NCBI RefSeq assembly: GCF_900163635.1
Contig: NZ_FUID01000072.1
Coordinates: 1-64,000, forward strand
Direction of reading: 5' to 3'
Origin: Leucobacter sp. 7(1)
GTDB taxonomy: Bacteria; Actinomycetota; Actinomycetes; Actinomycetales; Microbacteriaceae
DNA: 64,000 bases
The translations under genes were made by a program, and so were the position numbers. This document shows positions 50,124 to 59,270 of the stretch, piece by piece. Under the pieces are notes generated by a model. The model did no database searches. It was not told the DNA's origin and was given only the letters and a program-made list of their open reading frames with translations. Positions within the stretch are counted from its first letter, which is position 1; the number at the start of each line of letters is the position of its first letter.

Positions 50124-51041
50124 ATGTCCGGCTCGGAGAAACGCGAGGAACTGCGCAGCGCCCTGGAAACAACGCGCGCGCAGCTTGAGGCGACCAACGC
50201 GCGAATCGAAGCACGCGCGGGGCGCAACCTGTTTTTCGCGATTCTCTCCGGGCTTGTCTTCGGCGGGGTGTTCCTCGTCAGCCTGCTCCTGATCAAGGAA
50301 CTGTTTGTCGTACTCGTTGCGGCGCTTGTCGGGGTGGCGCTTGTCGAGCTCGCCTCCGCATTCCGCGTCGCAGGACGACGGGTTCCTCGAATTGGCGTCG
50401 TGCTGGGCGGCCTCACGGTTGTCGCCGGTGCCTATTTCTGGGGCGCTGAGGGGATGCTGCTGGGCCTGTTCGCGGGATCGGCCTTGCTCACCGTCTGGCG
50501 TCTGCTGGAAGGACTGCTTCCTGCGTGGGAGACACCGCCCCGGACACTGATCCGTGACGTGTTCTCCGGGCTCTTCACCCTTGTCTACGTCGCATTCCTG
50601 GCCTCATTCACCGTCCTGCTCGTTGATGCCGAGCGGGGGGAGTGGTGGGTATTCTCCCTCGTGCTGATCGTGGTCTCCGTGGACGTGGGCGCGTACGCCG
50701 CTGGTGTGACCCTCGGTCGTCACAAGATGACGCCCCGGATCAGCCCCAATAAGACCTGGGAGGGGTTTATCGGGGCCGCCATCGTCGCGATGACCGTGGG
50801 GGTGCTCGTCTCGATCTTTGCGCTTGAACAGCCCTGGTGGGTGGGGATCATCCTCGGTGTCGTTGTGCTCCTCACTGCGACGGGGGGAGACCTCACCGAA
50901 TCTCTCATCAAGCGAAATCTGGGAGTGAAGGATATGAGTAGCTGGGTCCCAGGACACGGTGGTTTCTTGGACAGGCTCGATTCGCTGCTGCCGTCCGCAG
51001 TCGGCGTGTACGGTGTGGCGCTCTTTTTGGGTGTGGTCTGA
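50124..51041 (+). CDS. cdsA: Phosphatidate cytidylyltransferase
   Basis: 305 residues with an N-terminal cytosolic helix (about 1-35), eight or so membrane helices and the family signature near the end (TPRISPNKTWEGFIGA and GDLTESLIKRNLGVKDMSSW). Makes CDP-diacylglycerol from phosphatidate and CTP. GGAGG within the frr 3' end serves as ribosome-binding site. TGATG overlap with the next gene. Confidence 0.94.
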   Translation: MSGSEKREELRSALETTRAQLEATNARIEARAGRNLFFAILSGLVFGGVFLVSLLLIKELFVVLVAALVGVALVELASAFRVAGRRVPRIGVVLGGLTVVAGAYFWGAEGMLLGLFAGSALLTVWRLLEGLLPAWETPPRTLIRDVFSGLFTLVYVAFLASFTVLLVDAERGEWWVFSLVLIVVSVDVGAYAAGVTLGRHKMTPRISPNKTWEGFIGAAIVAMTVGVLVSIFALEQPWWVGIILGVVVLLTATGGDLTESLIKRNLGVKDMSSWVPGHGGFLDRLDSLLPSAVGVYGVALFLGVV

Positions 51042-51637
51042 TGGCTGCCCGCTCTCAGGAACCCCGACAGCGCGCCGGGCAGAATGGTCCCGTGCACACC
51101 TCATTTCCTCTCGCGCCCGGATCTCAACAGGGCTACGCCCCCGAGCCGGTTGATGAGTTTCTGGGCCGCGCCCGGCTTTCCTACGAGGGCGGCGGGCCCG
51201 GCCTCACCGCCGAAGACGTGCGCCATACGGCATTCCCGATGCGGCGGGGCGGATACGCGACGCGCTACGTCGACGCTGCGCTGGATCGGCTCGAAGAAGT
51301 CTTCTTCGAACGGGAGCGCCGCGCCAAGGTACGTGCCTCCGGTGAAGACGCTTGGTGGGACGAGACGCGAGCACTGCTTTCCGAGGTTCGGGGACGGATC
51401 CAGCGCCCCCGGGGGCGTCGGTTCCGCCGTCGCGGTCTCTTCGCGACCGGCTACCGCCGTTCACAGGTTGACGCCTTTCTTGACCGCGTCTCCGAGATGT
51501 TTGAGCGCCGTGAGCTCGGCCTGAAACCCGCCGAGGTTCGAGATGTGGTGTTCCACTCGCAGTGGCGCGGGTATGACGAGGATCAGGTTGATGCGCTCCT
51601 CGATGGCGTCGTCGAGCTGATCCTTGCGACCCGCTAG
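51041..51637 (+). CDS. DivIVA-domain-containing protein
   Basis: 198 residues carrying two DivIVA-like half motifs (VRHTAFPMRRGGYATRYVDAA, FATGYRRSQVDAFLDRV and VVFHSQWRGYDEDQVDALLD). Short helical linker rather than a long coiled coil. Probably a cell-envelope or polar-growth factor attached to the cdsA operon by TGATG overlap, a conserved arrangement in Microbacteriaceae as far as I recall. Cytosolic, membrane-associated. Confidence 0.8.
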   Translation: MAARSQEPRQRAGQNGPVHTSFPLAPGSQQGYAPEPVDEFLGRARLSYEGGGPGLTAEDVRHTAFPMRRGGYATRYVDAALDRLEEVFFERERRAKVRASGEDAWWDETRALLSEVRGRIQRPRGRRFRRRGLFATGYRRSQVDAFLDRVSEMFERRELGLKPAEVRDVVFHSQWRGYDEDQVDALLDGVVELILATR

Positions 51638-51675
51638 TGCACCCTGCCGGGCCCCCTCGCCAGCGGGACTCCACA

Positions 51676-51704
51676 TTGTCGAAACAGCTTTGCTGAGATA
51701 AGAT
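51676..51704 (+). promoter_or_regulatory. Promoter of the transglycosylase-like gene
   Basis: TTGTCG, 17-base spacer, TAAGAT, with the GTG start codon 9 bases after the -10 hexamer. No ribosome-binding site is present, so a very short or absent leader is likely. Confidence 0.5.
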
Positions 51705-51713
51705 CGTTACATT

Positions 51714-52379
51714 GTGGCATCACTGAATGGAAAATCCGTCTCCCGCTGGTCGCGCTTTCGCGCCCCCGTCGCCGGGCTCGCTGTCGCGGGCTTCTTAGGT
51801 GCGGCCGTGATCGCGCCGTTCGCGCTGCCCAGCGCCCAGGCCGATGCGGAAGCAATGGCGTTCCAAGAACGCATCCATCAGGAGTTCACTCCGAACGTGA
51901 CCGCCGAAGCCGACCTCGTCTACGCGGATGTCCCCACGATCCAAATGCCGGATCCTGAGGAAGAGCGCAAGAAGAAGGAAGCCGAAGCAGCGGCCAAGGC
52001 AGCGAAGGCTGCTGAGGAAGCCGCGAAGGCTGCTCAGGCAGCTCAGGCTGCCGGCGGCTCCGCAGATGCTGGTCTCGGCGCACCCCCGAAGTACTCGGGC
52101 GGCGGTTCTCCCGCGGAGTGGATGGCCGCAGCTGGCATTCCCGAGGCCGACTGGGGCTACGTGGACTACATCGCGTCCAAGGAGAGCACCTGGAACCCCA
52201 ACGCGACAAACGCGAGCTCGGGTGCGTGCGGCCTCATTCAGGCATACCCGTGCAGCAAGGTCCCCGGCAACGGCTACGACCCTGTAGACAACCTGCGTTG
52301 GGCGAGCGGCTACGCCGTCGACCGCTACGGCTCCTGGGCGGCCGCCTACGCGTTCTGGACCGCCAACCACTGGTGGTGA
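51714..52379 (+). CDS. Secreted lytic-transglycosylase-like protein
   Basis: 221 residues. Signal peptide (about 17-44, AGLAVAGFLGAAVIAPFALP), a coiled-coil region of Ala/Lys/Glu (about 80-115), a Gly/Ser linker, and a C-terminal SLT-like domain (about 135-221) with the catalytic Glu in YIASKESTWNPNA followed by SSGACGLIQAYPCSK. It would cleave glycan strands outside the membrane. Resembles actinobacterial aggregation-promoting/transglycosylase proteins. Confidence 0.83.
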   Translation: MASLNGKSVSRWSRFRAPVAGLAVAGFLGAAVIAPFALPSAQADAEAMAFQERIHQEFTPNVTAEADLVYADVPTIQMPDPEEERKKKEAEAAAKAAKAAEEAAKAAQAAQAAGGSADAGLGAPPKYSGGGSPAEWMAAAGIPEADWGYVDYIASKESTWNPNATNASSGACGLIQAYPCSKVPGNGYDPVDNLRWASGYAVDRYGSWAAAYAFWTANHWW

Positions 52380-52391
52380 TCCGGGGAACCC

Positions 52392-52673
52392 ATGCCCCGT
52401 AAGCATCGAAGGGTGCCGCCAGGCGAGATGCGCGACGTCACGCGCCTCGCTCACGGCGGTGCTCAACAGCAGACGCGCCGCGGCCGAGACTGGTTTGTGC
52501 GCGAGATCCCCGCTCACCGCGCCGAGAAGGCGTATCGCTGCCCGGATTGCGGGCAAGAGATCCCGCAGGGGCAGGCTCACGTTGTCGCCTGGTCAGCAGA
52601 GCACCTGTTTGGCGACGGTGCGGCCGTGCGGGATCGTCGGCACTACCACGCACACTGCTGGCGCCTGAGCTAA
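52392..52673 (+). CDS. Small zinc-ribbon protein
   Basis: 93 residues, basic N-terminus and a treble-clef-like motif YRCPDCGQEIPQGQ...HYHAHCW (C-x2-C ... H-x2-C). Follows the transglycosylase gene by 12 bases and converges on rnhA (7 bases). A conserved-looking actinobacterial protein of unknown role, possibly nucleic-acid binding. Confidence 0.7.
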   Translation: MPRKHRRVPPGEMRDVTRLAHGGAQQQTRRGRDWFVREIPAHRAEKAYRCPDCGQEIPQGQAHVVAWSAEHLFGDGAAVRDRRHYHAHCWRLS

Positions 52674-52680
52674 CCGCGCA

Positions 52681-53205
52681 CTAAAACAGGGTGGGCGGTG
52701 CCGGTGGTGTCGCAACATTGACGGTGGGGGAGCTCCCCGCACCGGCAATTCCCGGTCCTGCGTCCGGTTCACGGCCCGCTTGGAACGCGGTGGCTGCGGC
52801 CCGAGCCCGGTCGTCAGCAAGCTCGTTCAGCGGGTGACCTGCGTGGCCTTTGACCCACTCGAAGGTGACAGTTCGCCCCACCAGTGCTGCATCCAGGCGC
52901 TCAAGGAGGTCCCGGTTCAACACGGGCTTCCCGTCGGCCTTACGCCAGCCCTTCCGCTTCCAGCCCGGCATCCACTGGGTCACAGAATTGATCACGTACT
53001 GGCTGTCGCAGAGCACATGCAGCGGTTCGTCGGCGCGATGAGCGGTGGCGAGCAGCAGATCCAGCACAGCCATGAGCTCGCCCTGATTGTTGGTGGCCCG
53101 CGGCCAGCCGCCCGCCCGCCACTGGGTTTCATCGATTACCCAGGCCCAGCCGGCGGGGCCGGGATTCCCGAGTGCTGATCCGTCTGCGGCGGCCGTGAGC
53201 GTCAT
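52681..53205 (-). CDS. rnhA: Ribonuclease HI
   Basis: 174 residues. Active-site acids Asp8 (ADGSALGNPGPAGWA), Glu43 (NNQGELMA), Asp67 (CDSQYVI) and Asp131 (NELADDRA); the basic GWKRKGWRK handle is present. Degrades RNA in RNA-DNA hybrids. C-terminal 35 residues are a Pro/Ala-rich extension. AGGATGG precedes ATG 53205. Confidence 0.92.
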   Translation of the reverse strand: MTLTAAADGSALGNPGPAGWAWVIDETQWRAGGWPRATNNQGELMAVLDLLLATAHRADEPLHVLCDSQYVINSVTQWMPGWKRKGWRKADGKPVLNRDLLERLDAALVGRTVTFEWVKGHAGHPLNELADDRARAAATAFQAGREPDAGPGIAGAGSSPTVNVATPPAPPTLF

Positions 53206-53268
53206 AGTTCCATCCTGCCAGTGCGGCGTGCGTGGGGGATCGGGGCGGCCACCCGGGCGCGCCCCGAA

Positions 53269-56115
53269 CTAGGAGTTCTCAGCGGGAGTGTCCGTTGCCT
53301 GCGGTGTCGTTGCGGTCTCCTGCGCGAGCATATCCTCGGCGACCGGTGCCTCGACCAGGCGGCCAGCGACGGTGCTCATCTTCTGAGCGTTCGTGATGAC
53401 CTCGCCGAGGCTCTCGAAGTAGCGCGCTACGGCACCCCGCTCCACCTTCAGCTGGGTCATGCGATCCTCAGCAGCGGCGAGTACCTTCGCGGCGCGCTCT
53501 TCCGCGGCTGCGAAGGTGACCTGCGCACGCTGTTCCGCCTCGACAACGATCTCGGCGGCCTGACGCTCAGCTGCGGCTCGCATGGTCCGGGCTTCTTGTG
53601 CCGCATCGCGGGTCAGCGTCTCGTGCTCGGCGCGTGCTGCGGCCAACTGCGTCTGCAGCTCGGTGAGCTCCGCGGTTGCCGCTTCGACCCCGCGTTGCGT
53701 CGCTTCTGCGGCTTCGCGCTGTCGCGTGGCAAGGTCCTGTTCGAGGGCCTCGCGCTGCTCCGACGCGGCTACGGTGAAGGTGCGAGAGTCCGTCGCAATC
53801 TGCTCTTGGAGTCGGCGCACGGTGTCTTCTACTTCGGTGCGCTGTGTACTGAGACGTGACTCCTCCGCGGCACGGTAGTCCGCGAGTTCCGCGACAGTGT
53901 CGGCGCGCAGCAGGTCGGTCTCTTCGGTAGCGCTGCTCCGGAGCGCGGCGACCTCGCGGGCGATGGCCGCCTCCTGCGCTGCGCGTTCCGTGCTGAGGTC
54001 GTTCTCGTGCTGTTCGCGTTCCGAAGCGAGCTCTCGGTCGTGCTCCGCGCGCTCACGAGCCAGCGTTGCGGTGAGGGCCGCGCGCTCGCGCTCCATCCGG
54101 AGCTCAAGCTCTTCTCGTTCGAGACCCAGAGCTTCGGCGGCCTCTTCCCGGGCGATTCGTGCTCGCTCAGATTCCGCGGCCTGCTCGTCTGCCAACTGCT
54201 GTTGGTGCGCCGCCAGCTGGGCGGCGAGGCGTTCATCCTGCACCGTCGTGGCGTCCGCCAGACGTGCTTCGTGCTCGGCGAAGCCGCGGGCCTGCTGTGT
54301 GGCAGCCTGCTCGCGTTCCGTGGTGAGCTCCAGCTCGTGTGTCGAGCGCTCCGCGTCGATCTGCGACCGGTGCGTATCCCACTCCGCGATGAGGCGATCC
54401 TGGTGGGCGGCGAGTTCCTGACCGATCCGGCTTTCGTGCGCAGCGCGCTCGGCACCGATCCGAAGGACATGGGCCTCGGATTCGGTCGCGATCGCTGTCT
54501 CGTGCGCGTCCCGTTCCGACTGAAATTGAGTGTCGTGAGCCGCGCGTTCGGCGGCGAGCGTCGTGTCGTGCGTTTCGCGCTCGCCGATGATCTCGGCTTC
54601 GTGTGTGGCCCGCTCTGACTCGATGAGTGACTCGTGGGCGGCCCGCTCCTCGGCGATGCGGCGTTCGTGTGCCTCGCTCTCACGCGCGATGCGGTCATCG
54701 TGGCCGGCCCGCTCGGTGGCAATCTCGTGATTGTGCGCCGCGAGCTCGGTGCTGAGGCGCGTATCGTGTGCGTCCTGCTCGTCGCGCAACCGCGCCTCGT
54801 GGGCCACGATCTCCGCGCGGAGCGCGTCGTCGTGGACCTCCCGCTCCCGCGCAATATCGGCTTCGTGAGTGGCGATCTCGGTCGCGATGCGCGTGCGGTG
54901 GGTGTCGAGCTCGCCGCTGAGGAGCGTTTCCTGCTGCGCACGCGCGGCAGCCAGTTCGGCGTCGAGCTGCGCGCGATCGTCGGCGCGCTGCTGCTCAGCA
55001 CGCGCGGTGAGGAGTTCCTGCTCTCGGGCAGCCTGGTCCGACAGGGTGGCGAGCTCGGCGCGGTGGGCGTCCAACTCGCGCGCGATCGCGGCCTCATGCT
55101 CCGTACGCTCCTGTGCGCTGCGATCGAGGTGCGTCTGCTGTTCGAAGGCGATCCGTCGTTCGTGCTGGGTGCGCTCGGTCTCGAGAGCCTCATCGTGGTC
55201 AGCGCGCTCCTGCGCGATACGCCCGCGGAGCGTCTCCATCTCAGCGGTGAGCGCGCGGCGTTGGGCATCGATCTCGGCTTCGAGGGTGCGCGAGCGTTCG
55301 GTAAAGCGCTCTTCCAGTTCCGCTTCCTCGCGCTGGCGCTTCGCCTCGAACTCAGTGCGCGCTCGCTCGCCTTCCCGGACGAGCCGCGCACGCTCCAGCT
55401 CCGCCTCGCGCTCGCTCTCTTCTTGCTGACGCGCGAGCGAGACTGCGTGTTGTTCGGTGACCGATCGCAGGTCTTCCGCGGCGGCACGCGCCTCAGTGGT
55501 GACGCGATCGGCCTCCGCCTGCGCGGTGGCGAGAGTCGCCTGCGCCTCGCGCTTGGCGCTCTCGAGCTGCGTGTGGGCCTCACGCTCGGAGGAACTCCGG
55601 GTGAGTTCAGCCGAGCGGCGGGCCTCTTCCCAGAGCCGCTCCCGCTCGGCGTTTGCGATGGCGTCCTGCTGCGCGGTGTCGGTGCGCGCGCCGGACACGA
55701 GGACGTCAGCCTGCTCGCTCGCGGAGCGCAATAGTTCATCAGCTCGTTCCTGAGCGGCGGTCAGGACGCGCGCGCTTTCGGCTTCGGAGGAGCGGCGCAG
55801 CTTTTCAGCGTCAAGATCCGCCTGAGCCATGAGCCGCTGGGCGTGATCCTCTGCGACCTGCAAACTCTTCTCGACCCGCAGCCCGAGTCCCGAGTAGCCA
55901 CTGGCCCCGAGCTCTGCGACTTGCTCTTGCAGTTCAGCGATGAGCTGCCGCTGCTCCTGGCCGATCCCCGTCGCTTCTTGATGCGCGACCTGCAGTGACT
56001 CGATGTGCGACTGGAGCGAGCCGATGTGGCTCATCAGCGCGGTGACACGCTCGTCAACTTCCTCGCGGTTGTAACCGCGGAAGGCAGGGGTGAATGGCTG
56101 AACTGCTTCGGACAC
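53269..56115 (-). CDS. Giant coiled-coil protein with N-terminal DivIVA-like motif
   Basis: 948 residues. N-terminal DivIVA/Wag31-type motif FRGYNREEVDERV followed by almost uninterrupted coiled coil, including about 25 head-to-tail 14-residue units of the form ERxAHExxIAxE (roughly residues 300-700). C-terminal part returns to DivIVA-like helices and an acidic tail. GTG 56115 has GGAG five bases upstream. Likely a cytosolic scaffold at poles or septa; its length could span about 100 nm. The long open frames on the other strand are codon-bias shadows. Confidence 0.8.
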   Translation of the reverse strand: MSEAVQPFTPAFRGYNREEVDERVTALMSHIGSLQSHIESLQVAHQEATGIGQEQRQLIAELQEQVAELGASGYSGLGLRVEKSLQVAEDHAQRLMAQADLDAEKLRRSSEAESARVLTAAQERADELLRSASEQADVLVSGARTDTAQQDAIANAERERLWEEARRSAELTRSSSEREAHTQLESAKREAQATLATAQAEADRVTTEARAAAEDLRSVTEQHAVSLARQQEESEREAELERARLVREGERARTEFEAKRQREEAELEERFTERSRTLEAEIDAQRRALTAEMETLRGRIAQERADHDEALETERTQHERRIAFEQQTHLDRSAQERTEHEAAIARELDAHRAELATLSDQAAREQELLTARAEQQRADDRAQLDAELAAARAQQETLLSGELDTHRTRIATEIATHEADIAREREVHDDALRAEIVAHEARLRDEQDAHDTRLSTELAAHNHEIATERAGHDDRIARESEAHERRIAEERAAHESLIESERATHEAEIIGERETHDTTLAAERAAHDTQFQSERDAHETAIATESEAHVLRIGAERAAHESRIGQELAAHQDRLIAEWDTHRSQIDAERSTHELELTTEREQAATQQARGFAEHEARLADATTVQDERLAAQLAAHQQQLADEQAAESERARIAREEAAEALGLEREELELRMERERAALTATLARERAEHDRELASEREQHENDLSTERAAQEAAIAREVAALRSSATEETDLLRADTVAELADYRAAEESRLSTQRTEVEDTVRRLQEQIATDSRTFTVAASEQREALEQDLATRQREAAEATQRGVEAATAELTELQTQLAAARAEHETLTRDAAQEARTMRAAAERQAAEIVVEAEQRAQVTFAAAEERAAKVLAAAEDRMTQLKVERGAVARYFESLGEVITNAQKMSTVAGRLVEAPVAEDMLAQETATTPQATDTPAENS

Positions 56116-56378
56116 GTGCGCTCCGGAATCTGAAAACGGGGATCTCCCGCGGGCGCGACGCAGCAAAAGGGTAGCGGCACGGGCATGGTGAGGTCCATGA
56201 TAGTTCACAACCCAGGGAGTTGTGGGGGATTTCCGCGGCTCCCGAGCGGATTCCGGTGCGGTCCGCATGTCACTTTCGGAAAGCTCCGGTAGCGTTGACC
56301 GCTGAAGACCCGAATGCGCGCAAGGATGAAGACCCTGATGTGCGGCCGGTTATGGAAGAACCAATGTGAGGAGCTCAC

Positions 56379-58286
56379 GTGCGATACGTGCTTGCGATTG
56401 CGACGCTTGTATTGTCCGGCGTGCTGTTGATTATGGGGATTGGCCAGCGTACGTTCCTGGCCGGCCCCGCTGAGATCAGTTACCCCGTGAAGACCACTGC
56501 GGAGGCCGGATTCGCGGTCGTGAACGGTGCCGAGTTCGCGAAGGTGCCTGGCCAGGCAAACGTCGTGGTGCAGGGGGAGCAGGCCTTTGTAGCGACGGGC
56601 GCAACTCGGGACGTTGACGCGTGGGTGGCGCCCTTTGCGCACACCACACTCGATGTCAACGTCGCGGATAAGGCCCTCACGAGTTCGCTCGTGGCTCCGG
56701 ACGAGGACGCTGAGACCGAAACCGTCACTGCAGAGACTGGACTCGATCCGCGTGGGAGCGACCTGTGGCTTGAAGAACGAGCAATCGATGACACCGGGAG
56801 CGGTGTTGAGCCAGAGACCCTGCGTGTCCCGGTCGCCCTGACCGAGGAGCAGTCAGTACTGATTGCCTCGGACGGTTCGCAGCCGGCTCCGCAAGAGGTG
56901 TCACTCGTCTGGGCACAGGACCGCAACACGCCCTGGGCAGGTCCGCTGCTCGTCGGCGGCGGGGCGCTGGCTGTGATCGGTGGACTGCTCTACTTGCTCG
57001 CGGTGGATCACGACCGGCGCGGACTCGGCCCGCGCCGGGGGCGCCGTGGCCCGCTCCAGGGCATTCGGAACGTGTTTGGTGGGGGCCGTTCGCGCGGTTC
57101 CAGTGCTGCACGGGTGCCAGAGTCGAGCAACTCGTCGAGCAACTCGTCGAGCGATTCCGCTCGGGCCGAGAACCGGGTGCACTCTCGGCGTACTCCCCGC
57201 TGGATCCGCCGCTCCGCGCTCCCAGCGGTGGGTCTCACCGTCGCGCTCGGGCTCAGCGGCTGTTCCCCGAGCTACTGGCCGCAAGCGGAAGCGCCGGAGG
57301 TGACAGAGGAGGCGCCGACGACAAGCCCGTCGGCGATCGCACCCGTGCCCGTGACTGACGGGCAGCTGAAGCGGATCATCGCTGACGTGTCCGAAACGGC
57401 GACGACCGGCGACGATTCGCTTGACGCGACGGCCCTGGCCGACCGCTTCACCGGGGACGCACTCGCGCAGCGCGCCGCAAATTACACGATTCGGGCGGCG
57501 GTCCCGGAGTACCCCGTGGTGCCTCCCCGGATCACCGACGAGGAACTCGATTACGAACTTGTACAGAGCACCGAGGGCTGGCCTCGCACGCTCTTTATCA
57601 CCGTTGCGTCTACCTCCGGGGCCACCGCGGTGCCAACCGAGGGGGAAGAAGCTGTGGAGATCGCTTCGCCCTCGCTGGCGCTTGTCATGACGCAGCAGAA
57701 TCCGCACGAGAACTTCCTTGTGTCGCGTGTCATCGCGCTGCGGGGCGGCATCTCGATGCCGCAGGCAGCACCCGCTGAGGACGGCACGGCACTGCTCTCG
57801 AACGACATCGGAACGCTGGCGCTGCCCCCCGCGCAGGTGGGTGCCGCATACGCGACACTGCTCCAGGACGGTGCAGACGCGGAACCCGCGCAATACTTCG
57901 ACCTCGAAACGGACACGCTGCTGCAGAATTACGGCAAGGCACGCACGACGCAGTCACAAACGGAGTCGGATGGCAAGGGCCAGACGATGAAATTCTCGGT
58001 CACTGCGCGACAGGGCGACGCGAAGCCGGTGGCACTCTCGACAGGTGCCGGGGGAGCACTGGTGGCAACCACCGTCATCGAGGAGCAGATCGTTGATGCC
58101 GACGGGGGTCGATACAAGCCGCAGGCAAAGGACTCTGTGACCGCGCTGTCCGGACTCACCGGGGAACAGGAACGCCTCGTACAAGAGGTCGCACATCAGA
58201 TGCTGTTTTTCGTACCGAGCAAGTCCGAAGACGCGAAGATTGAGCTGCTCGGTGTCACGAGTGAGCTTGTAGGAGTGAGGAACTAA
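56379..58286 (+). CDS. Membrane-anchored exported protein of unknown function
   Basis: 635 residues. Helix near 3-22, extracellular domain, a second helix (about 188-208, LLVGGGALAVIGGLLYLLA), a basic/Ser-rich cytosolic stretch with tandem SSNS units (12-base repeats at 57121-57156), then a lipobox-like ALGLSGC near 294 and a large C-terminal domain. The internal lipobox after a second signal-like helix suggests a fusion of two exported proteins. GTG 56379. Co-directional with a YbbN-like gene 2 bases after its stop. No family recognised. Confidence 0.65.
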   Translation: MRYVLAIATLVLSGVLLIMGIGQRTFLAGPAEISYPVKTTAEAGFAVVNGAEFAKVPGQANVVVQGEQAFVATGATRDVDAWVAPFAHTTLDVNVADKALTSSLVAPDEDAETETVTAETGLDPRGSDLWLEERAIDDTGSGVEPETLRVPVALTEEQSVLIASDGSQPAPQEVSLVWAQDRNTPWAGPLLVGGGALAVIGGLLYLLAVDHDRRGLGPRRGRRGPLQGIRNVFGGGRSRGSSAARVPESSNSSSNSSSDSARAENRVHSRRTPRWIRRSALPAVGLTVALGLSGCSPSYWPQAEAPEVTEEAPTTSPSAIAPVPVTDGQLKRIIADVSETATTGDDSLDATALADRFTGDALAQRAANYTIRAAVPEYPVVPPRITDEELDYELVQSTEGWPRTLFITVASTSGATAVPTEGEEAVEIASPSLALVMTQQNPHENFLVSRVIALRGGISMPQAAPAEDGTALLSNDIGTLALPPAQVGAAYATLLQDGADAEPAQYFDLETDTLLQNYGKARTTQSQTESDGKGQTMKFSVTARQGDAKPVALSTGAGGALVATTVIEEQIVDADGGRYKPQAKDSVTALSGLTGEQERLVQEVAHQMLFFVPSKSEDAKIELLGVTSELVGVRN

Positions 58287-58288
58287 TC

Positions 58289-59260
58289 ATGGCGCAGCAG
58301 ATGCCCGAACGAATTCCCGGCGGCGGCGTGGACCTGAGCCACCTTGCAGCGAAGGCACAGGCACCCGCACAGCCCGGCGGCGGCCCGACACCATCAGCGG
58401 GCGAGGCCGGGGCGAACCGAGTTGTTGATGTCCCCTCGCTCGTGATGGATGTCACCGACGCGAGTTTCGAGCAGGCCGCTCAGCTGTCCACGGTCGTCCC
58501 TGTGGTCGTCGATCTCCACGCTGAATGGAGCGAGCCGTCGAAGGAGCTGAGCCCTGTTCTTGCGCGGGTGACGCGAGAGTTTGGGGGCCGAGTTCTGCTG
58601 GCCCGCGTGGACGCCGACGCGAACCCGGGACTTGTGCAAGCGTTCCAGGCACAGGCGATCCCGACCGTGGTGGCCCTTGTCGCCGGTCGCCCGGTGCCGC
58701 TCTTCCAGGGCGCGCAGCCCGAGGCACAGATCCGTGAGGTGTTTGGCCAGCTGTTGCAGCTCGCCGAACAGCACGGGGTCACCGGTCAGGTCGCTGCACC
58801 CGACGCCGCGCCGGAAGACATGCCCGAAGCGCCCGCCGAGCCCGAGATTCCGGCTGCGCACGTCGCCGCCGTGGAGGCCGCCGAACGGGGCGACTTTGAC
58901 ACCGCGGTGAGCGAGTGGGAAGCGGTCCTCGCAAAGGCACCCGCCGATGCTGCGGCGCGTGCTGCGCTTGTGCAGATGCGGCTGCTCCAGCGTCTTGCTG
59001 GCCGCGGGGCAGAAGAGATTCGGGCCGCTGCGGCCGCCGCCCCGAGCGGAATCCCGGAGCAGCTAGCCGTAGCCGATCTGGATCTCTCGGGCGGCCACAT
59101 TGAGGATGCGTTCCTCCGAGTGCTTGACCTCTTTGCGGGGAGCGACGATGAGGCGCGCCCGGCGATCCGCGAGCGACTCCTCGAGCTCTTCGAGGTGGTT
59201 GGCGTCGCCGACCCGCGCGTCATTGCGGCCCGCGGTCGGCTCGCAAACCTGCTCTACTAG
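58289..59260 (+). CDS. YbbN/CnoX-like thioredoxin-TPR protein
   Basis: 323 residues. Thioredoxin-fold domain (about 50-160) in which the redox CxxC is replaced by WSEPSK, so no thiol catalysis is expected, followed by TPR-like helices (about 185-323). This is the plan of YbbN/CnoX, a holdase that helps chaperones. Directly follows the exported-protein gene and precedes the cysteine desulfurase. Confidence 0.85.
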   Translation: MAQQMPERIPGGGVDLSHLAAKAQAPAQPGGGPTPSAGEAGANRVVDVPSLVMDVTDASFEQAAQLSTVVPVVVDLHAEWSEPSKELSPVLARVTREFGGRVLLARVDADANPGLVQAFQAQAIPTVVALVAGRPVPLFQGAQPEAQIREVFGQLLQLAEQHGVTGQVAAPDAAPEDMPEAPAEPEIPAAHVAAVEAAERGDFDTAVSEWEAVLAKAPADAAARAALVQMRLLQRLAGRGAEEIRAAAAAAPSGIPEQLAVADLDLSGGHIEDAFLRVLDLFAGSDDEARPAIRERLLELFEVVGVADPRVIAARGRLANLLY

Positions 59261-59270
59261 GGGAATTCCC

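Noticed and set aside
53900-55700. Possible CRISPR-like or minisatellite array suggested by regular repeats
   Set aside because: The periodicity is 42 bases and keeps the reading frame with degenerate codons; it encodes coiled-coil units, with no spacers.
53582-55753. Long plus-strand open frames (up to 366 codons) opposite the coiled-coil gene
   Set aside because: They are shadows of the highly biased GC codon use of the minus-strand coiled-coil gene; Arg/Ala/Ser-rich products without domains or ribosome-binding sites.
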